Part shown: piece after piece, positions 32,531-41,945 of the stretch
Position numbering within the stretch: position 1 is the stretch's first letter
Layout of the letters: each line of letters begins with the position of its first letter
Assembly (NCBI GenBank): GCA_025964685.1
Contig: JAOPYG010000218.1
Location: forward strand, 1 to 53,568
Reading direction: 5' to 3'
From: Actinoallomurus sp.
Lineage (GTDB): Bacteria > Actinomycetota > Actinomycetes > Streptosporangiales > Streptosporangiaceae
Length of the DNA stretch: 53,568 nucleotides
Notes under the pieces: generated by a model
What the model was told of the DNA's origin: nothing
Databases searched by the model: none
Seen by the model: the letters and a program-made list of their open reading frames with translations, nothing else
Program-made: the position numbers and the translations under genes

Positions 32531-34237
32531 GTGGAGAGAACGTCCGCAACTAAGGCTCTCGGCGGGGAGCTTCTGCCACCCGGCGCCGAGCCGCTGCAGG
32601 CCGACGATCCCGCCGCGATCGACGGCCACCGGCTGACGGCCAGGCTGGCGTCGGGCGGTACGAGCATCATCTACCTCGCGCGCGCCCCCGACGGCGGACG
32701 CGTCGTCGTGAAGACCACGCGTGCGCCCGACCAGACCCAGGCGCGACGGTGGCTCCGGACCGAGGCCGCGAGCACCAGGCGCCTGCCCGCGTTCTGCACG
32801 GCCCGGCTGCTCACCGACGGCACCGCCCATTCGCCGCCATACCTGGTCAGTGAGTACGTCGCGGGACCGTCGCTGACCCAGTTCGTCGAGGATCTGGGTC
32901 CACTGGAGCCCGAACAGCTGCGCGCCCTGGCGTTCGCGCTCGCGCGGGCGCTCGCCGCGGTCCACGCCGCGGGCCTGATCCACTGTGACCTCAAGCCGGG
33001 CAACATCCTGCTCGCGGCCGACGGTCCCCGGGTCATCGACTTCTCCATCGCCCAGGAGGCCCCGATCTCGGGCCGGCCCGCCGACATCGGGACGGTGCCC
33101 TACAGCCCCGGATGGGTCGCGCCGGAACGCCTGAACGGCTATCCGGCCGGTCCCGCCTCCGACGTCTTCGGCTGGGGCTGCCTCATCGGCTATGCCGCGA
33201 CCGGCCGGAGTCCCTTCGACGGGGAGACCACGGGCGAGCCCGGCCGGCGGACCGTCGCCGGCACCGGCGAGCTGACCGCCCTGGACGAGCCCCTCCGCGG
33301 CCTGGTCGAGGCGGCACTCGCCGTCGACCCCGCCGACCGCCCCACGACCGGGGAGATCACCACCCGGCTCGGCGCCGCCGCCGGGGAGCCGGAGCCGCGC
33401 CCCGCGACGCCCCCCCGGCCTCGCGAGATGGACGTGCCCGCGCGTTCCGGCATGTCCTCGGTCGACGCCCCGACGGCTCCGATGTCCATGATCGAGCTGG
33501 AACCTGACCCCGACTCCCCGGCGACCGGCCTCCCGGCCGTTCCCCGGCCGGCCCAGGTCACCGAGCGGCGCGCCGACCACTCCGGCGTACCGGCCGTCGT
33601 CGCGAGCGAGGTCGCGTCCCCACTCGGTGCCGAGCCTGGGGCGGACCCCCAATGGAGCCGCGTCGACCATGCCGCGGGCGGGCGTCCGGCCGAACCGTCT
33701 CCCGCGGCCGGCGAGCCTCCGCGCCGCGTCGAGTACGCCGCCGACACCGCACTGCTCGCGTCACGGTTCCGCACCGAGGAGGACCTGGAGCAGGGGCGGC
33801 GGCCGCGGAGGCTCCGGATGGCCGCCATGATCTGCGCGCCGGCCGCGCTCGTGGCCGTGCTCGCCACGGTCATCGCGATGGCGAGCACCGGTGCGCATCA
33901 GGGAGAGCCCGCCGGCAACGGCGGCGCCGTCACTCCGGGACAGCCTCCGGCGGACCCGCAGGTGCCCATCGTGCCGCATCGCCGGTCGCATGGACCACAC
34001 CCCACGGCGACGTCCAGCGCGCCCGGGAACTCCGCCGCCCCCTCGCCGGGCCATGCCTCGCACCACCGCGCCGCCGGGCCGGGCGGGCCCGGCCGGCCAG
34101 GTCACTCACACAAGCCGGCGCCCCCGCCCCCGTCCACTCCCACGCCGACTCCGACGAACACACCGACGCCGACGCCGACACCGACGGGCACCGGCCCGGC
34201 ACAGGGCAGCGACGGCGCCCCGACGTCAGCGGGCTGA
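32531..34237 (+). CDS. membrane-anchored serine/threonine protein kinase
   Basis: This encodes 568 residues. The PknB-type kinase domain has a glycine loop (LASGGTSIIYLA), the catalytic lysine in VVVKTT, HCDLKPGNIL, and IDFSIAQ where DFG is usual, then GTVPYSPGWVAPERL. A Pro/Ala-rich juxtamembrane stretch leads to one membrane helix (MICAPAALVAVLATVIAMAS) and a Pro/His/Thr-rich extracellular tail ending in TPTPTPTNTPTPTPTPTG. There are no PASTA repeats. The GTG start at 32531 has AAAGAGG seven bases upstream; the long open frame before it is chance. DFS instead of DFG may alter activity but the rest of the catalytic core is complete. Confidence 0.88.
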   Translation: MERTSATKALGGELLPPGAEPLQADDPAAIDGHRLTARLASGGTSIIYLARAPDGGRVVVKTTRAPDQTQARRWLRTEAASTRRLPAFCTARLLTDGTAHSPPYLVSEYVAGPSLTQFVEDLGPLEPEQLRALAFALARALAAVHAAGLIHCDLKPGNILLAADGPRVIDFSIAQEAPISGRPADIGTVPYSPGWVAPERLNGYPAGPASDVFGWGCLIGYAATGRSPFDGETTGEPGRRTVAGTGELTALDEPLRGLVEAALAVDPADRPTTGEITTRLGAAAGEPEPRPATPPRPREMDVPARSGMSSVDAPTAPMSMIELEPDPDSPATGLPAVPRPAQVTERRADHSGVPAVVASEVASPLGAEPGADPQWSRVDHAAGGRPAEPSPAAGEPPRRVEYAADTALLASRFRTEEDLEQGRRPRRLRMAAMICAPAALVAVLATVIAMASTGAHQGEPAGNGGAVTPGQPPADPQVPIVPHRRSHGPHPTATSSAPGNSAAPSPGHASHHRAAGPGGPGRPGHSHKPAPPPPSTPTPTPTNTPTPTPTPTGTGPAQGSDGAPTSAG

Positions 34238-34305
34238 GCCGCCGAAACCCCCACCGCTCGTGTAGCTTTGCTCGCCACTCGACGCCGCTCAGAACGGATT
34301 ACCTG

Positions 34306-34905
34306 ATGGACTTTCAAACGCTCCAGGCTTTGCCACGCCTGCTCGTCAGACAGCGTGTCCGGCTCATGGTCAACCAGTACGAGGTGCACGCCGCGGGCCC
34401 GGACGGTTCGGAGGGTGAACTGGTCGCCTTCGCGCAGCAGAAGCGCATGGCGTTCAAGGAACAGGTGACCATCTACGCCGATGACAGCAAGCAGTACCCG
34501 CTGTTCTCGTTCAAGGCGCGCAAGCGGCTCGACATCTCCTCGACCTACGACGTGACCGACCCGCAGGGCCAGCCGATCGGCACGTTCCGCAAGGACTTCA
34601 AGGCGTCGCTGCTGGCGTCGACCTGGCATCTGGAGCAGCCGGGACTCGGCGTCACCACCGGATCCGAGCGCAACAAGACCGTGGCGATCCTGCGCCGCGT
34701 CTGGGACTTCATCCCCTACGTCGACAACCTGCCGTTCGCCTGGCCGTACCACTTCGACTTCACCGCGAACGAGCAGCAGACGTTCACCGTGGACAAGAAG
34801 TTCGGGCTGCGCGACCGGTACGTCGTCGACATCAAGGACCCGCGGCTGGACCGTCGCCTCGTCATCGCGCAGGCGGTCGCGCTGGACGCGTTGCAGCACC
34901 GCTGA
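34306..34905 (+). CDS. LURP-one-related/scramblase-like family protein
   Basis: This encodes 199 residues. Alternating strands (RVRLMVNQYEVHAAGPDGSEGELVAFAQQKRMAFKEQVTIYADDSK, LFSFKARKRLDISSTYDVTDPQGQPIGTFRKDF) fit the LURP-one/Tubby-like beta-barrel. The family is widespread in actinomycetes with no firm function. ATG 34306 is the first start in a clearly coding region, 68 bp after the kinase stop; the ribosome site is weak (AACGGAT). It could share a transcript with the kinase. Confidence 0.8.
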   Translation: MDFQTLQALPRLLVRQRVRLMVNQYEVHAAGPDGSEGELVAFAQQKRMAFKEQVTIYADDSKQYPLFSFKARKRLDISSTYDVTDPQGQPIGTFRKDFKASLLASTWHLEQPGLGVTTGSERNKTVAILRRVWDFIPYVDNLPFAWPYHFDFTANEQQTFTVDKKFGLRDRYVVDIKDPRLDRRLVIAQAVALDALQHR

Positions 34906-34930
34906 TCCGCGGCGGCGGTCCCCGCGCGCG

Positions 34931-35380
34931 TCAGGAGGTGGCGCGCGTGGGTCGCCAGCCATGCAGCCGGATCAGCACGGCCGCGACGTGGGCGAACCGC
35001 TCCGCGTCCAGCACCGCGCCCTCACGCCGGATGTCGTCCTCGTCGAGCGCGAACACGCGGTCGAGTCGCAGATACGAGTGACGGCCCTCGCGGTCCCAGC
35101 CGCCGGAGCCCAGATCCAGCCAGTCGTCGGAATCGTCGTGGGGGCGGCTGGACAGCATCATCGCCAGCAGCCTGCGCCGGTGACGCCCGACCACCAGCAG
35201 CGGCCGGTCCTTGCCGCGCTCGCGGTCCTCCTCGTAGGGCACCCACGCCCAGACGATCTCGCCGGGATCGGCCAGCCCGTCCAGGTCCGGGGAGTACTCC
35301 AGGGTCGCCGCGTGCTGGGTCGTGTAGATCTCGAGTACCGCCCCGCGCGCCGGCCGCGGAGCCTCGCCATGATCAAGCAT
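34931..35380 (-). CDS. PemK/MazF-family toxin-like protein
   Basis: This encodes 149 residues. PGEIVWAWVPYEEDRERGKDRPLLVVGR is the PemK/MazF strand with the typical RPLLVVG core; HSYLRLDRVFALDEDDIRREGAVLDAERFAHVAAVL continues the fold. Toxins of this family are sequence-specific mRNA endoribonucleases. No antitoxin gene adjoins it: the nearest neighbours are the convergent LURP-one gene and a divergent three-helix protein. It may be an orphan or have lost toxicity. It ends 25 bp from the LURP-one stop. Confidence 0.75.
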   Translation of the reverse strand: MLDHGEAPRPARGAVLEIYTTQHAATLEYSPDLDGLADPGEIVWAWVPYEEDRERGKDRPLLVVGRHRRRLLAMMLSSRPHDDSDDWLDLGSGGWDREGRHSYLRLDRVFALDEDDIRREGAVLDAERFAHVAAVLIRLHGWRPTRATS

Positions 35381-35537
35381 CCGGGCAGCCTACCGGCCCT
35401 CGGATCGACCGGATCCGGAACCCCGCCGGGCGACTCGGCCCCTCGCCCGCCGTACGCGCGGATCTTCCTGTGTCAAGCGACGTCAGCCGGGTACGCATGC
35501 CGGCAAGGACGCCCCAGGCGTATGAACGGAGGTCTTC

Positions 35538-35756
35538 GTGAACGCCGACACCATTCGTGAACGGCACGCCGTCGGTCAGGTCACCGACCGGCTTTCCCAG
35601 TCCTTCGCCGACCGTTACTCGCCCTCTCAGGTCGACCGGACGGTCCACGCGATCCACCACCGCTTCGACGGCAGACCGATCCGCGAGTTCGTTCCGGTCC
35701 TGGTCGAACGCATCGCCCGCGACGAGCTGAGACACTCCACACCCGTTCCGGGCTGA
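35538..35756 (+). CDS. small three-helix-bundle protein
   Basis: This encodes 72 residues, mostly helical: VTDRLSQSFADRYSPSQVDRTVHAIHHRFDGRPIREFVPVLVERIARDEL. It resembles the small three-helix dimerization domain proteins common in actinomycetes, often near regulators. GTG 35538 has ACGGAGG eight bases upstream. The function is unknown. It is divergent from the PemK-like gene and ends before a hairpin terminator. Confidence 0.7.
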   Translation: MNADTIRERHAVGQVTDRLSQSFADRYSPSQVDRTVHAIHHRFDGRPIREFVPVLVERIARDELRHSTPVPG

Positions 35757-35814
35757 ACACTCCCCGTCCCCCGAGCAACCACAACTCCTGTGCCTGCCGC
35801 GTCCTGGCACCTGC

Positions 35815-35847
35815 CGGCCGCTCCGCCCCCTCCGGGCGGGGCGGCCG
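35815..35847 (+). terminator. hairpin terminator after the three-helix gene
   Basis: A 14-bp stem (CGGCCGCTCCGCCC / GGGCGGGGCGGCCG, one T-G pair) with a 5-base loop, followed by TCGCCTTTC. It lies about 60 bp after the stop at 35756 and before the exporter operon. The rest of the 35757-35989 gap shows no gene I can support. Confidence 0.6.
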
Positions 35848-35989
35848 TCGCCTTTCCCGAAGCGATGGACCGCATGTCCTCCTCACGGGAAGATCTCGAA
35901 CGCGACACCGTTGCGCGACCGGGCTTGCCGGATCCACGGCCGCGCGTGAACATGGCACTTTCGCGGGGGATCGCGCAGGAGGCTACGGG

Positions 35990-38900
35990 GTGCACAGGCC
36001 GGGTTTGGTGGTGCGCCGTGCCCTGGGCCATCGCCTGCTGGTCGTGGCCGCCTCGGCGACCGCGCTGTTCGCCGTCACCGTCCTCGCGGCGCTCGGCGGC
36101 TACGCCGCGCAGGTGACCGGCGAAGGGCTACGGACCACTCTGGCGGGGGCGACCTTCAACGGCGCCGGCACCCGCATCAGCACCGCCGTCGCCGCCCGGG
36201 ACATCCCCGCGGAACAGCGCCACGTCTCGGCGGCCATCGCGGGGGCCTACGGCCGCATCCCGGTGGCGATCTCCCTGAGCGCGCGCGGCGACTCCTACGT
36301 CGTCCCCGGCCAGGAACGCAGCGACCACCCGCGGCTCACGGTGTTCGCCACCTACTCGGGCATCGAGGGGCACGCCCGCCTGACCGCCGGCCGGTGGCCG
36401 GGCGCCACCTCCGGCCGGACCATCGAGGCCGCCCTGCCGGCACCGGCCGCACGTGCCATGGGGCTGCGCACCGGCGAGACGGTCACCCTGCACAGCCGCG
36501 TCAGCCAACCGCCGGTCAGGGTCAGGATCACCGGGCTGTTCGCGGCCGGCCGGGCCGATGACTACTTCTGGGGCGGTGACAGGCTCGTCACGACGGGAGT
36601 CGAGCGGCTCGGCTACACCACCTTCGGACCGCTGGTCGTTCCTCCGGCCACCTTCACCACGCGCTTCACCACCTCGGTCACGGCCCGCTGGCTCGTCCTG
36701 CCCTCCCTCCAGGCGCTCCGGTCCGGGGAGCTGAAGGACGTCGCGGCACGGGCGCGGGCGCTGCCCGCCGCCCTGGGCACCGGCGCGCCCAGCGGCTCCG
36801 GCTACTCCGTCAAGTCCTCCGCGCCGGACCTGCTGACGCAGGTCGACCGCGCGCTCCTCGTCTCCCGCTCGACGCTGCTCATCCCGGCGCTGCAACTCGT
36901 GGTGCTCGCGGTCTACACCCTGGTGCTCGTCGCCCGGCTGCTCGCCGAGCACCGCCGGGTCGAGATCAGCCTGATGCGGGCCCGGGGCGCGTCGGGACGG
37001 CAGATCGCCGCACTGGCCGTCGGTGAGGGCCTGCTGCTCAGCCTGCCCTCGGCGCCGGCCGCACCGTTCCTGGCCCCGCTCCTGGTTCGCGCGGTCACCG
37101 CGACGCCGTTCCTCGGCCGGACCGGCCTGCGCCTCGACCTGATTCCTTCGCCGCTCACCTGGGGCATCGCGGTCGTGGCGGCGCTGGCATGCGCGGCCGC
37201 GATCACCGTGCCGCCCCTGCGCGGCATCGGAAGGACCTACGTCGAGACCATGACGGCACGGGGGCGGGGCGAACGGCGCGGAATGATCCAGCGCGCCGGG
37301 GCCGACCTCGCCCTGGTCGTCGTGGCCGGGCTCGCGGTCTGGCAGCTCGCGCACTACGGCGGCCCGGTCACCGCGAACCAGGCGGCGGGGCTCGGCGTCG
37401 ACCCGCTGATCGTCGCCGGTCCGGCCCTCGCCCTCCTCGCCGGCGGGATCGTCATCCTCCGGCTGGTGCCGGTCGTCTCACGCGCCGGCGAACGGGCCAC
37501 GACGCGCACCCGCGGGCTGGCTCCGGCCGTGGGCACCCGGCAGGTGAGCCGCCGCCCGCTGCGCACCGCCGGTCCCGCCCTGCTGCTGGTCATGACGGTC
37601 GCGGTGGGTGTCCTGTCGGTGGTGACCGGGGTGACCTGGCGGCAGTCACAGCTCGACCAGGCCGACTTCCAGGCCGCGACCGACCTGCGGGTCGGCGCGC
37701 CGGCCGACCAGGCGTCGCCCGCCCCCGCGGGGCAGGGCGGCCGCTACGCGCGGCTGCCCGGTGTGACCGCGGTCAGCCCGGTCCTGCGGGACACCGGCTC
37801 GACCGGCAGCACGGACGTCACGGTGCTCGCGGTCGACGCGGCCCGGCTCGCCGGCCTGCTGCGAAGCCGTTCCGGCATCCCGCCGGACACCCCGATCGCA
37901 CGGCTCACCTCCGGCGGCACCGCCCTGGCGGCCGTGCCGGTGCCGGGGCGGCCGACCCGGCTCTCGGCCGGCTTCCACGTCGCGGCGACACCGTCGGCCG
38001 ACCCCGTCGCCATCTCCGTCATCCTCGGCGACGCGCTGCACACCGCGTACGAGGTCGACGCCGGCAGCATCCCGGCGGACGGACGGACCCACACCAGGAC
38101 CATCGGACTGTCCGCGGTGGCCGGACGGGACGGTGTGCTCTCGTACCCGCTCGCCATCCGCGGGTTCCGCTTCACCTATGTGCGGGCGTGGGCGCGACCG
38201 GCGACCGGTCTCGCGGTGACCGAGATCCGGCCCGGCACGCCCAGTGGTCTGGGCCGCGCGCTGCGCGTCCCGGCGCGGACGCACTGGTCCGGGCAGGTCA
38301 CGCTGAGCGCCGGGGCGGGCTCCGCGCTGGGGTTCGGCTCCGGCGGCCTGATGACGGCGCGGCTTCCGACCGCACCTGACCCCGCGACGCAGACACCGCA
38401 GATCGCCGGCAGCGTCGTCCTGCGGAACGGTCCCGCCACCGCGGCCGCCGGACCTTCGCAGCCGGAGGCGATCCCGGCACTCGTGACACGTGACCTGGCG
38501 GCACGCGCGCACGTCGGGCTCGGTGGCCGGCTGGACCTGAACGAGAACGGCGTCGAACAACCGATCACGATCGTGGGGGTCGTGCCGGCGCTGCCCTCGA
38601 CCTCGCCGGGCTCTCCTGCCGTACTGGTCGACTGGACCGCGCTGGGCGAGCAGGCTCTGGGATCGGGCGGCGCCGCGCCCACACCGACCGAGTGGTGGCT
38701 GGCGACTCGCGGCGGCGACACTACGGCCACCGCACACGCGCTCGGCGCCCATCCGACGTGGAGCGGCCCGACCGTCGACCGGTCCGCGTTGCGGCACCGG
38801 CTCCGTGACGCCCCGCTGGGCGGCGCGTTGCAGGGCGCCCTGATCCTCGGGTTCGGCGCCGCGCTGGTGTTCGCCGCGATCGGCTTCGCGGTCAACACCG

Positions 38901-39253
38901 CCGTGTCGGCCCGGGAGCGGGCGACCGAGTTCGCGATCCTGCGCGCGCTCGGCATCGGCGGGCGGCAGGTCCTCGGACTGGTCGCCGTCGAACAGGCCTT
39001 CCTCGTCGGGATGGGGCTGGCGGGCGGCCTCGTGCTCGGGGTCGTGGTCGCCCACCTCGTCGTCCCGCACGTGGTGCTGACGGTGAGCGCGACCGCCCCC
39101 TATCCGCCCGCGCACGTCATCGTCCGGTGGCCCGTGATCCTCGCTCTGCTGGCCGTCATCGTCGTGCTGCTCGCCGCCCTGCTGCTTCTGCTGGTGCGGT
39201 CGCTGCGGCGCGGCGGTCCCGGCCAGAGCATGCGGCTCGGGGAGGACCGATGA
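35990..39253 (+). CDS. FtsX-like ABC transporter permease
   Basis: This encodes 1087 residues. An N-terminal membrane helix (LLVVAASATALFAVTVLAALGGY), a large extracellular domain, a core of FtsX helices (LLIPALQLVVLAVYTLVLVARLLAEHRR ... RARGASGRQIAALAVGEGLLLSL), a second extracellular domain and a final FtsX domain (GFGAALVFAAIGFAVNTAVSARERATEFAILRALGIGGRQVLGLVAVEQ). Such proteins export peptides or lipids or transmit force to the envelope with paired ATPases. GTG 35990 follows AGGAGG by eight bases. The stop overlaps the second permease gene (ATGA). Substrate not evident. Confidence 0.88.
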   Translation: MHRPGLVVRRALGHRLLVVAASATALFAVTVLAALGGYAAQVTGEGLRTTLAGATFNGAGTRISTAVAARDIPAEQRHVSAAIAGAYGRIPVAISLSARGDSYVVPGQERSDHPRLTVFATYSGIEGHARLTAGRWPGATSGRTIEAALPAPAARAMGLRTGETVTLHSRVSQPPVRVRITGLFAAGRADDYFWGGDRLVTTGVERLGYTTFGPLVVPPATFTTRFTTSVTARWLVLPSLQALRSGELKDVAARARALPAALGTGAPSGSGYSVKSSAPDLLTQVDRALLVSRSTLLIPALQLVVLAVYTLVLVARLLAEHRRVEISLMRARGASGRQIAALAVGEGLLLSLPSAPAAPFLAPLLVRAVTATPFLGRTGLRLDLIPSPLTWGIAVVAALACAAAITVPPLRGIGRTYVETMTARGRGERRGMIQRAGADLALVVVAGLAVWQLAHYGGPVTANQAAGLGVDPLIVAGPALALLAGGIVILRLVPVVSRAGERATTRTRGLAPAVGTRQVSRRPLRTAGPALLLVMTVAVGVLSVVTGVTWRQSQLDQADFQAATDLRVGAPADQASPAPAGQGGRYARLPGVTAVSPVLRDTGSTGSTDVTVLAVDAARLAGLLRSRSGIPPDTPIARLTSGGTALAAVPVPGRPTRLSAGFHVAATPSADPVAISVILGDALHTAYEVDAGSIPADGRTHTRTIGLSAVAGRDGVLSYPLAIRGFRFTYVRAWARPATGLAVTEIRPGTPSGLGRALRVPARTHWSGQVTLSAGAGSALGFGSGGLMTARLPTAPDPATQTPQIAGSVVLRNGPATAAAGPSQPEAIPALVTRDLAARAHVGLGGRLDLNENGVEQPITIVGVVPALPSTSPGSPAVLVDWTALGEQALGSGGAAPTPTEWWLATRGGDTTATAHALGAHPTWSGPTVDRSALRHRLRDAPLGGALQGALILGFGAALVFAAIGFAVNTAVSARERATEFAILRALGIGGRQVLGLVAVEQAFLVGMGLAGGLVLGVVVAHLVVPHVVLTVSATAPYPPAHVIVRWPVILALLAVIVVLLAALLLLLVRSLRRGGPGQSMRLGEDR

Positions 39254-41928
39254 GCCTCCGTCTCGTCCAGCGCACCGCGCGGGCCCAGTGGGCGGTGCTG
39301 CTCACGCTCGGGCTGCTCGTGCTCGTCACCTCCTTGCTGATCGACGCGGGCCCTCGCACGCTGGTCGCCGGGTACGACCGCGCGGCGCGCGAGACCGTCG
39401 CCACCGCCCCGTTCGGCAGCACCGACCTCGTCGCGAGGGCGCAGCTGAGCCCGGTGGCGCCCCCGGACGAAAAGCGCAGGGGCAGGCTCACCGCGGCGAG
39501 CGCCGAGGGCCTCGCGACGCTTGGCCGCCAGTGGACCGGGACGTTCGCCCGCCCGCTGCGGGACGTCATCGCCGAGTCCGACGGCTCGGCCGCCACGCCG
39601 TTCATGGGGATCGCCGGCGAGATGTCCCAGGAGCTGTCCCTCGCCTACTCCAGCACCGCGAAGGGTCACATCCGCTACGTCTCGGGTCGCCCTCCCGGCG
39701 CTCCCGAGCACGTCGCCGGCGGCGTTCGCCTGCAGGCCGCTCTGCCGGTACGCGCCGCACGACGGCTGGGCGTCAAGGCGGGTGACGTTCTGACGACCAC
39801 GAGCCAGCCGGCACTCGGCGTCCGCGTCACCGGACTGTTCACGCCGGCCGACCCCGGCAGCGGCTACTGGCCCGCGCATCACCGCTTCGAGGACGCCGAG
39901 CTGAAGAAGCTCCCGAGCGGACAGATCATCATCATGGCGACCGCGCTGGTCGACCCCGCCGGCTACCGGGCGCTGTGCACGCGAACCCCCTTCCGGATCG
40001 ACCTCGTCTGGACCTACACCCCCCGAGCCGGCCGGGTCACGGCACGTTCGGCACCCGTACTGGTCAAGGCCGTCCAGCAGGCGGGCGAGTCCCTCGCGAC
40101 GGCCAGGGTCGACGCCGCCGGTCCCTCGCTCGACACCCAGTTCGATGACCTCCTGGACGACTTCGTGCGGCGGCTGCACACGACGCAGGCCCTGCTGTCG
40201 CTTTCTCTCGCGGGGCTGTTCGCCGCCGCCCTCGGCGTGCTCGTGCTCGCCACCCGGCTGCTGCTCACCCGGCTGCGCACGGGACTGGCGGTCCAGGCCG
40301 CCCGCGGGGCCTCACGGGTCCAGCTCGCCGGGCTGACCGCCGGTCTGGCGAGCATGGTCGCGCTGCCGGCCGCGGCGGCGGGCGGCGCCCTGTCCGCGCT
40401 ATTGGTGCCCGGCCCCGCGCAAGCCGTTTCCCTCATCGCCACGGCCGTGCTGGTCGTGACGGTGCTGGCCGTGACGGTGATCGTGCCGCCGGTGCCGCTC
40501 GTCCGGCGGCGGCGTCGCGGCGCGCATCGCAGGCTCGTCGCCGAGGCCCTGCTCGTCGTGCTCACCGTGGCCGGGACGTACTCCCTGCGCCGGCGCGGGC
40601 TCACCACCGAGACGTGGACCGCGGGCATCGATCCGTTCCTGTCGGCGGTGCCCGTGCTCCTGGCCGTGTCCGCCGGCCTGCTGATCCTGCGGCTCGTCCC
40701 GTACCCGCTGCGTCTGGCCGGCCGGCTGCTCGCGCGGGGCCGGTCCGCCGCACCGTTCGTAGGCGTCGCGCGAGCCGCCCGCCCGGGCGCCACCGCGGTC
40801 CTCCCCCTGGTGATCGTCCTGCTCGCCGTGGCGGTCATCGGCTTCGGCTCGACGGTCGAGGCGAGCCTGACCCGTACGCAGCGGATCGCGACGTTCGCGT
40901 CGGTCGGCGGCGACGCGCGCGCGGACGCGCTGTCCATGGATCCCGCCGTGGTCGAGCGGGTCCGCCGCTCGCCGGGCGTACGCGCCGCCGTCGCCGCGCA
41001 GACGATCGACGGGGCACGCCTCCTCTCGCAGGGCGACGTCATCGACGAGCTCACGGCCGTCGGCATCGACCTCGGTGCGTACCGGCGGATGATGAGGGAC
41101 ACCGGGGTACGGATCCCCGCCTGGCCGAAGTCCCGGCCGGGAGACCCGGTGCCGGCGCTGTTCTCCCAGGCCGCGAGCAGGAAGGCACGGGCCGCCGCGG
41201 CGAACGGCCTCGCGCTGTCGACCGACTACGGGCAGCGGATGCCGCTGCTGAACATCGGTACGATCACGGATTTCCCTGGCCGGCAGGCCGATGGTGAGTT
41301 CGTCCTGGTGCCCGCCGACGCCCTGGCGCGTGCCACCGGCCGAGGCGACACCGGCTCGGTCTCGATCTTCGTGCGCGGCGACCACATCGACGTGGGCGCG
41401 CTACGCCGCAACTCCGCCCAGCCCGGTCTGGGCGACGCCGGGGCGAGCTCGGTGTCGACGTACCGGATGACGCACGATTCCTTCACTCAGGGCGAGCTCG
41501 GACACCTGGTGGGCCGCGGCTTCGGCGCGTCCGGAGCGCTCATCGCCGGCTACGGCGTGCTCGCCGTGCTGGTCATCCTCTTCGCCGGGGCACGCGCGCG
41601 CGGCACGACGGTCTCCTACCTCCGCACGCTCGGGCTGAGCCGCCGCCAGGCGCGGTCGCTGGCCCTCGTGGAGATCGCGCCGACGCTGCTCGCGGCCTCG
41701 GTGGCCGGATGGGTGCTCGGGCTGGTCCTGCCCGCGCTGCTGGGACCCGCCATCGATCTTCGCCCGTACACCGGTGGGTCGGCCGTGACCCGGTACGTGC
41801 CCGACCTGCCCGAGACGGCGGCGCTCGCCGGCGGCCTGCTGGTGTTCGCCGGGCTGGCCGTGCTCATCGACGCCGCGGCCGCCGCGCGCCGTGGGCTCGG
41901 GGGCGTCCTGCGGATCGGAGACACGTGA
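39250..41928 (+). CDS. FtsX-like ABC transporter permease, second subunit
   Basis: This encodes 892 residues with the same layout as its neighbour: N-terminal helix WAVLLTLGLLVLVTSLLIDAG, extracellular domain, helices around LLSLSLAGLFAAALGVLVLATRLLLTRLRTGLAVQAARGASRVQLAG, and a C-terminal FtsX block (GVLAVLVILFAGARARGTTVSYLRTLGLSRRQARSLALVEI). ATG 39250 overlaps the first permease stop and follows GGGGAGGACCG. The two permeases probably form a heterodimer. Confidence 0.88.
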   Translation: MSLRLVQRTARAQWAVLLTLGLLVLVTSLLIDAGPRTLVAGYDRAARETVATAPFGSTDLVARAQLSPVAPPDEKRRGRLTAASAEGLATLGRQWTGTFARPLRDVIAESDGSAATPFMGIAGEMSQELSLAYSSTAKGHIRYVSGRPPGAPEHVAGGVRLQAALPVRAARRLGVKAGDVLTTTSQPALGVRVTGLFTPADPGSGYWPAHHRFEDAELKKLPSGQIIIMATALVDPAGYRALCTRTPFRIDLVWTYTPRAGRVTARSAPVLVKAVQQAGESLATARVDAAGPSLDTQFDDLLDDFVRRLHTTQALLSLSLAGLFAAALGVLVLATRLLLTRLRTGLAVQAARGASRVQLAGLTAGLASMVALPAAAAGGALSALLVPGPAQAVSLIATAVLVVTVLAVTVIVPPVPLVRRRRRGAHRRLVAEALLVVLTVAGTYSLRRRGLTTETWTAGIDPFLSAVPVLLAVSAGLLILRLVPYPLRLAGRLLARGRSAAPFVGVARAARPGATAVLPLVIVLLAVAVIGFGSTVEASLTRTQRIATFASVGGDARADALSMDPAVVERVRRSPGVRAAVAAQTIDGARLLSQGDVIDELTAVGIDLGAYRRMMRDTGVRIPAWPKSRPGDPVPALFSQAASRKARAAAANGLALSTDYGQRMPLLNIGTITDFPGRQADGEFVLVPADALARATGRGDTGSVSIFVRGDHIDVGALRRNSAQPGLGDAGASSVSTYRMTHDSFTQGELGHLVGRGFGASGALIAGYGVLAVLVILFAGARARGTTVSYLRTLGLSRRQARSLALVEIAPTLLAASVAGWVLGLVLPALLGPAIDLRPYTGGSAVTRYVPDLPETAALAGGLLVFAGLAVLIDAAAAARRGLGGVLRIGDT

Positions 41929-41945
41929 ACCTTGGAGACACATGA
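41917..41945 (+). repeat. 12-bp imperfect direct repeat at a stop/start junction
   Basis: GGAGACACGTGA (41917-41928) contains the stop of the second permease; GGAGACACATGA (41934-41945) contains the start of the first ATPase. One mismatch, 17-bp period. It looks like a local duplication that carries a ribosome-site-like GGAG. Confidence 0.5.

Noticed and set aside
34130..34200. Short tandem CCGACG-type repeats considered as a CRISPR or satellite
   Set aside because: They encode the Thr-Pro tail of the kinase and have no spacer structure.
35790..36116. Possible extra gene in the 35757-35989 gap
   Set aside because: The frame crosses a strong hairpin and then runs out of frame into the FtsX gene; no ribosome site or motif.
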